Positions 62,553 to 64,000 of a DNA stretch of 64,000 bases are shown piece after piece; the first letter of the stretch is position 1; every line of letters begins with the position of its first letter. Under the pieces are notes generated by a model that was not told where the DNA came from, ran no database searches, and worked only from the letters and a program-made list of their open reading frames with translations. The stretch lies in the NCBI GenBank assembly GCA_021777765.1, contig JAJYDF010000003.1:120038-184037 (forward strand). The letters run 5' to 3'. The position numbers and the translations under genes are program-made. The DNA comes from Pseudomonadota bacterium. GTDB taxonomy: Bacteria; Pseudomonadota; Gammaproteobacteria; DASZBR01.

Positions 62553-64000
62553 TCAACTCGGTTTTACATGTGAATTATGTTGCAATTCACTTTCTCCATG
62601 CGCGAATTTACATTGATCGCCCGAATTACAACCTCCGGGTTTAAAGTGAAATAAACACAATTTTGTTTTGTAAGGAGATGCTGCTGCTTTAGGTTTTGGC
62701 TGAACAAATACTTTTTGTTTTGGTGCAGGAGCAGCTGGCCGCTTGAGTAATGGTTGCGGTGCTGCATTTACTATAGATGCTGCGGGAGCAATCGTTGTAT
62801 TAACTGGTGATTTAGGCAATGGATGATTATTTGTCGGTTTAGGTTTAGCCGCTTTATTTGCAATACCAGCTGCTGGCTTGTTATTTTGCATAAATTTTTT
62901 ATTATCTTTTTTATGTATTTCTTTCTCTAAAGGCAATACATTAAAATCTTTAGCCTCTTTTTTCTTTTTGAATGCTTGTTTTTTACTAGCGTGTGAAATT
63001 TCCTTTTTAGAAGTTTTATGATCAGCAGCTACTTTTTGATCAGCTACTTCATTTTGAGCAGGCGCTTTCTTCTCAACCAGTTGTAATTTAATTTCATCGA
63101 ATGCAAATATCTTCTTTCTTGCTCTGGCGTCTTGCAATAAATCAGCAATATCATGATCACCTTTATTTAAAGTGGCATCACAACCGACCATAATCAAAGA
63201 AAATCGTGCGCGCGTTAAAGCAACATTTAATCTTCTGAAATCATTTAAAAATCCAATTTTTCCACGAGGATTTGCACGAACAAATGAAATAATAATGATA
63301 TCACTTTCACCACCTTGAAACCCATCTACCGTTTGTACATTGATTCCTTCATAACACTGATTTAATTGTTGCGATAATAATTCAGCTTGTGCTTTATAAA
63401 AAGTAATAATACCGACTTGCTTTGCGACATCAATATGATGTTGTAAATGCAGATGATCAACAATTCGCTTGATAGCATAGACTTCCTGCTGATTAATATA
63501 ACTATAATTATCACGCCCACCCGTATTTTCCTGACCATTAATATCGATAAATGCATAAGGAGATAAAAATGGTGCTGTATCTTTGAGCTGTGGAAGTTGA
63601 TAATTGATTTGCGCTGTTGATGGTGAATTTTGTAATTTACCTGAATAATATTTTAATGAAGGCCAACGGCTGATCTCGGGATGCATGCGATATTGAATAT
63701 TCAGCATAGAATACGACTGATTACAATCCTCCAGTAAACGCCATAATAATGAACGATCATATTTTAATTTTTCAGCATGCGTTGATATTACAGTTGCTGG
63801 CAATTGTTTGGTATCGCCGACCAGCAAACATTTTTTGGGTTTAGTATGCAATGGAATTAAAGTTTCTGCTTCAACTGCTTGCCCCGCTTCGTCAATAATA
63901 AGTACATCTACCGCTCTCATATCTTTAAATGTTTTGCGACCAGTCACACTGAGTGTTGCAAAAATGACTTTCGAACTATTCAATAAAGCCAGTTCAGATC
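62553..64000 (-). CDS. Sen1/UPF1-like superfamily 1 helicase with C-terminal CCCH zinc finger (5' end beyond window)
   Basis: Open to the right edge (at least 482 codons; the Walker A half is outside). RecA2 and motif II regions match Sen1/UPF1 helicases: LIIDEAGQAVEAETLIPL (motif II), CLLVGDTKQLPATVIS (III), MLNIQYRMHPEISRWPS (IIIa/IV), VQTVDGFQGGESDIIIISF (V), LNVALTRARFSLIMVG (VI). A Lys/Pro/Ala-rich low-complexity linker of about 150 residues leads to YKTKLC-x8-C-x5-C-x3-HGESEL (62598-62672), an exact C-x8-C-x5-C-x3-H finger with the tristetraprolin lead-in YKTxLC. Such fingers bind AU-rich mRNA in eukaryotes and are rare in bacteria. Probably an RNA helicase; a host target is possible but inferred. 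Convergent with the DM9 gene, 34 bases apart. Confidence 0.9.
   Translation of the reverse strand, partial: SELALLNSSKVIFATLSVTGRKTFKDMRAVDVLIIDEAGQAVEAETLIPLHTKPKKCLLVGDTKQLPATVISTHAEKLKYDRSLLWRLLEDCNQSYSMLNIQYRMHPEISRWPSLKYYSGKLQNSPSTAQINYQLPQLKDTAPFLSPYAFIDINGQENTGGRDNYSYINQQEVYAIKRIVDHLHLQHHIDVAKQVGIITFYKAQAELLSQQLNQCYEGINVQTVDGFQGGESDIIIISFVRANPRGKIGFLNDFRRLNVALTRARFSLIMVGCDATLNKGDHDIADLLQDARARKKIFAFDEIKLQLVEKKAPAQNEVADQKVAADHKTSKKEISHASKKQAFKKKKEAKDFNVLPLEKEIHKKDNKKFMQNNKPAAGIANKAAKPKPTNNHPLPKSPVNTTIAPAASIVNAAPQPLLKRPAAPAPKQKVFVQPKPKAAASPYKTKLCLFHFKPGGCNSGDQCKFAHGESELQHNSHVKPS

Noticed and set aside
1..64000. tRNA, rRNA, tmRNA or CRISPR array
   Set aside because: Intergenic stretches were read for cloverleaf ends, TTCRA loops and regularly spaced direct repeats; none was found. 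A covariance-model scan would be needed to exclude small RNAs.

Overview
The window comes from an AT-rich gammaproteobacterium. Core genes (rho next to ubiD, divergent rluC/rne, accA-tilS, nagZ, maf/yceF) are gammaproteobacterial in kind and order. The accessory genes look like those of a host-associated member of the Legionellales (Coxiella/Legionella/Berkiella-like): an ankyrin protein, a leucine-rich-repeat protein, several large coiled-coil proteins without recognisable family, an orphan LuxR regulator, and a helicase with a eukaryote-style CCCH zinc finger. The taxonomic placement is inference from gene content. I saw no rRNA, tRNA, CRISPR array, prophage or complete insertion sequence.

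Layout. 1-2.9 kb: ubiD (cut by the left edge) and rho. 3.4-7.5 kb: three enzymes of valine catabolism (isobutyryl-CoA dehydrogenase, enoyl-CoA hydratase, 3-hydroxyisobutyryl-CoA hydrolase), interrupted by three tandem tiny lipoprotein genes. 7.5-16.3 kb: maf/yceF, then a leftward group of four effector-like genes set between maf and the conserved rluC/rne pair. 16.4-25.8 kb: a complete MdtABC-type RND efflux system with its outer-membrane channel, visibly richer in GC than its surroundings. 25.9-30.1 kb: a Phd/VapC-type toxin-antitoxin pair with twin operator palindromes and a dead vapC remnant, two effector-like genes and a LuxR regulator. 30.2-33.6 kb: nagZ, tilS, accA. 33.8-38.7 kb: redoxin, nucleotidyltransferase, a large unknown protein, an Rpn nuclease, a membrane protein. 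38.8-43.8 kb: an acyl-CoA/lipid-type group (SDR, DUF4442, crotonase, ketoacyl synthase III) around three minor pilin genes. 43.9-47.9 kb: two coiled-coil unknowns and a secreted DM9-domain protein. 48.1-50.4 kb: arginase and ornithine aminotransferase. 50.7-60.3 kb: surface-glycan genes (FdtA/FdtB amino-sugar pair, two GT61, a GT-B-like and a GT2 glycosyltransferase, a YiiX-type hydrolase). 60.4-64 kb: an unknown protein, a second DM9 protein, and the helicase, cut by the right edge.

How parts fit. RocF and RocD would turn arginine into urea and glutamate semialdehyde; the valine enzymes feed short acyl-CoA breakdown; both suit a bacterium living on host amino acids. FdtA/FdtB make a dTDP-3-amino-3,6-dideoxyhexose that the nearby glycosyltransferases could place on a surface polysaccharide. 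Intergenic space is peppered with palindromic repeats of at least four families (A: about 180-205 bp with terminal inverted repeats; B: about 190 bp; C: about 40 bp; D: CTTCTCCCGC-type hairpins), one of which has become the C-terminal coding end of tilS.

The most unusual single object is the right-edge gene: a Sen1/UPF1-like superfamily 1 helicase ending in a tristetraprolin-like CCCH finger.
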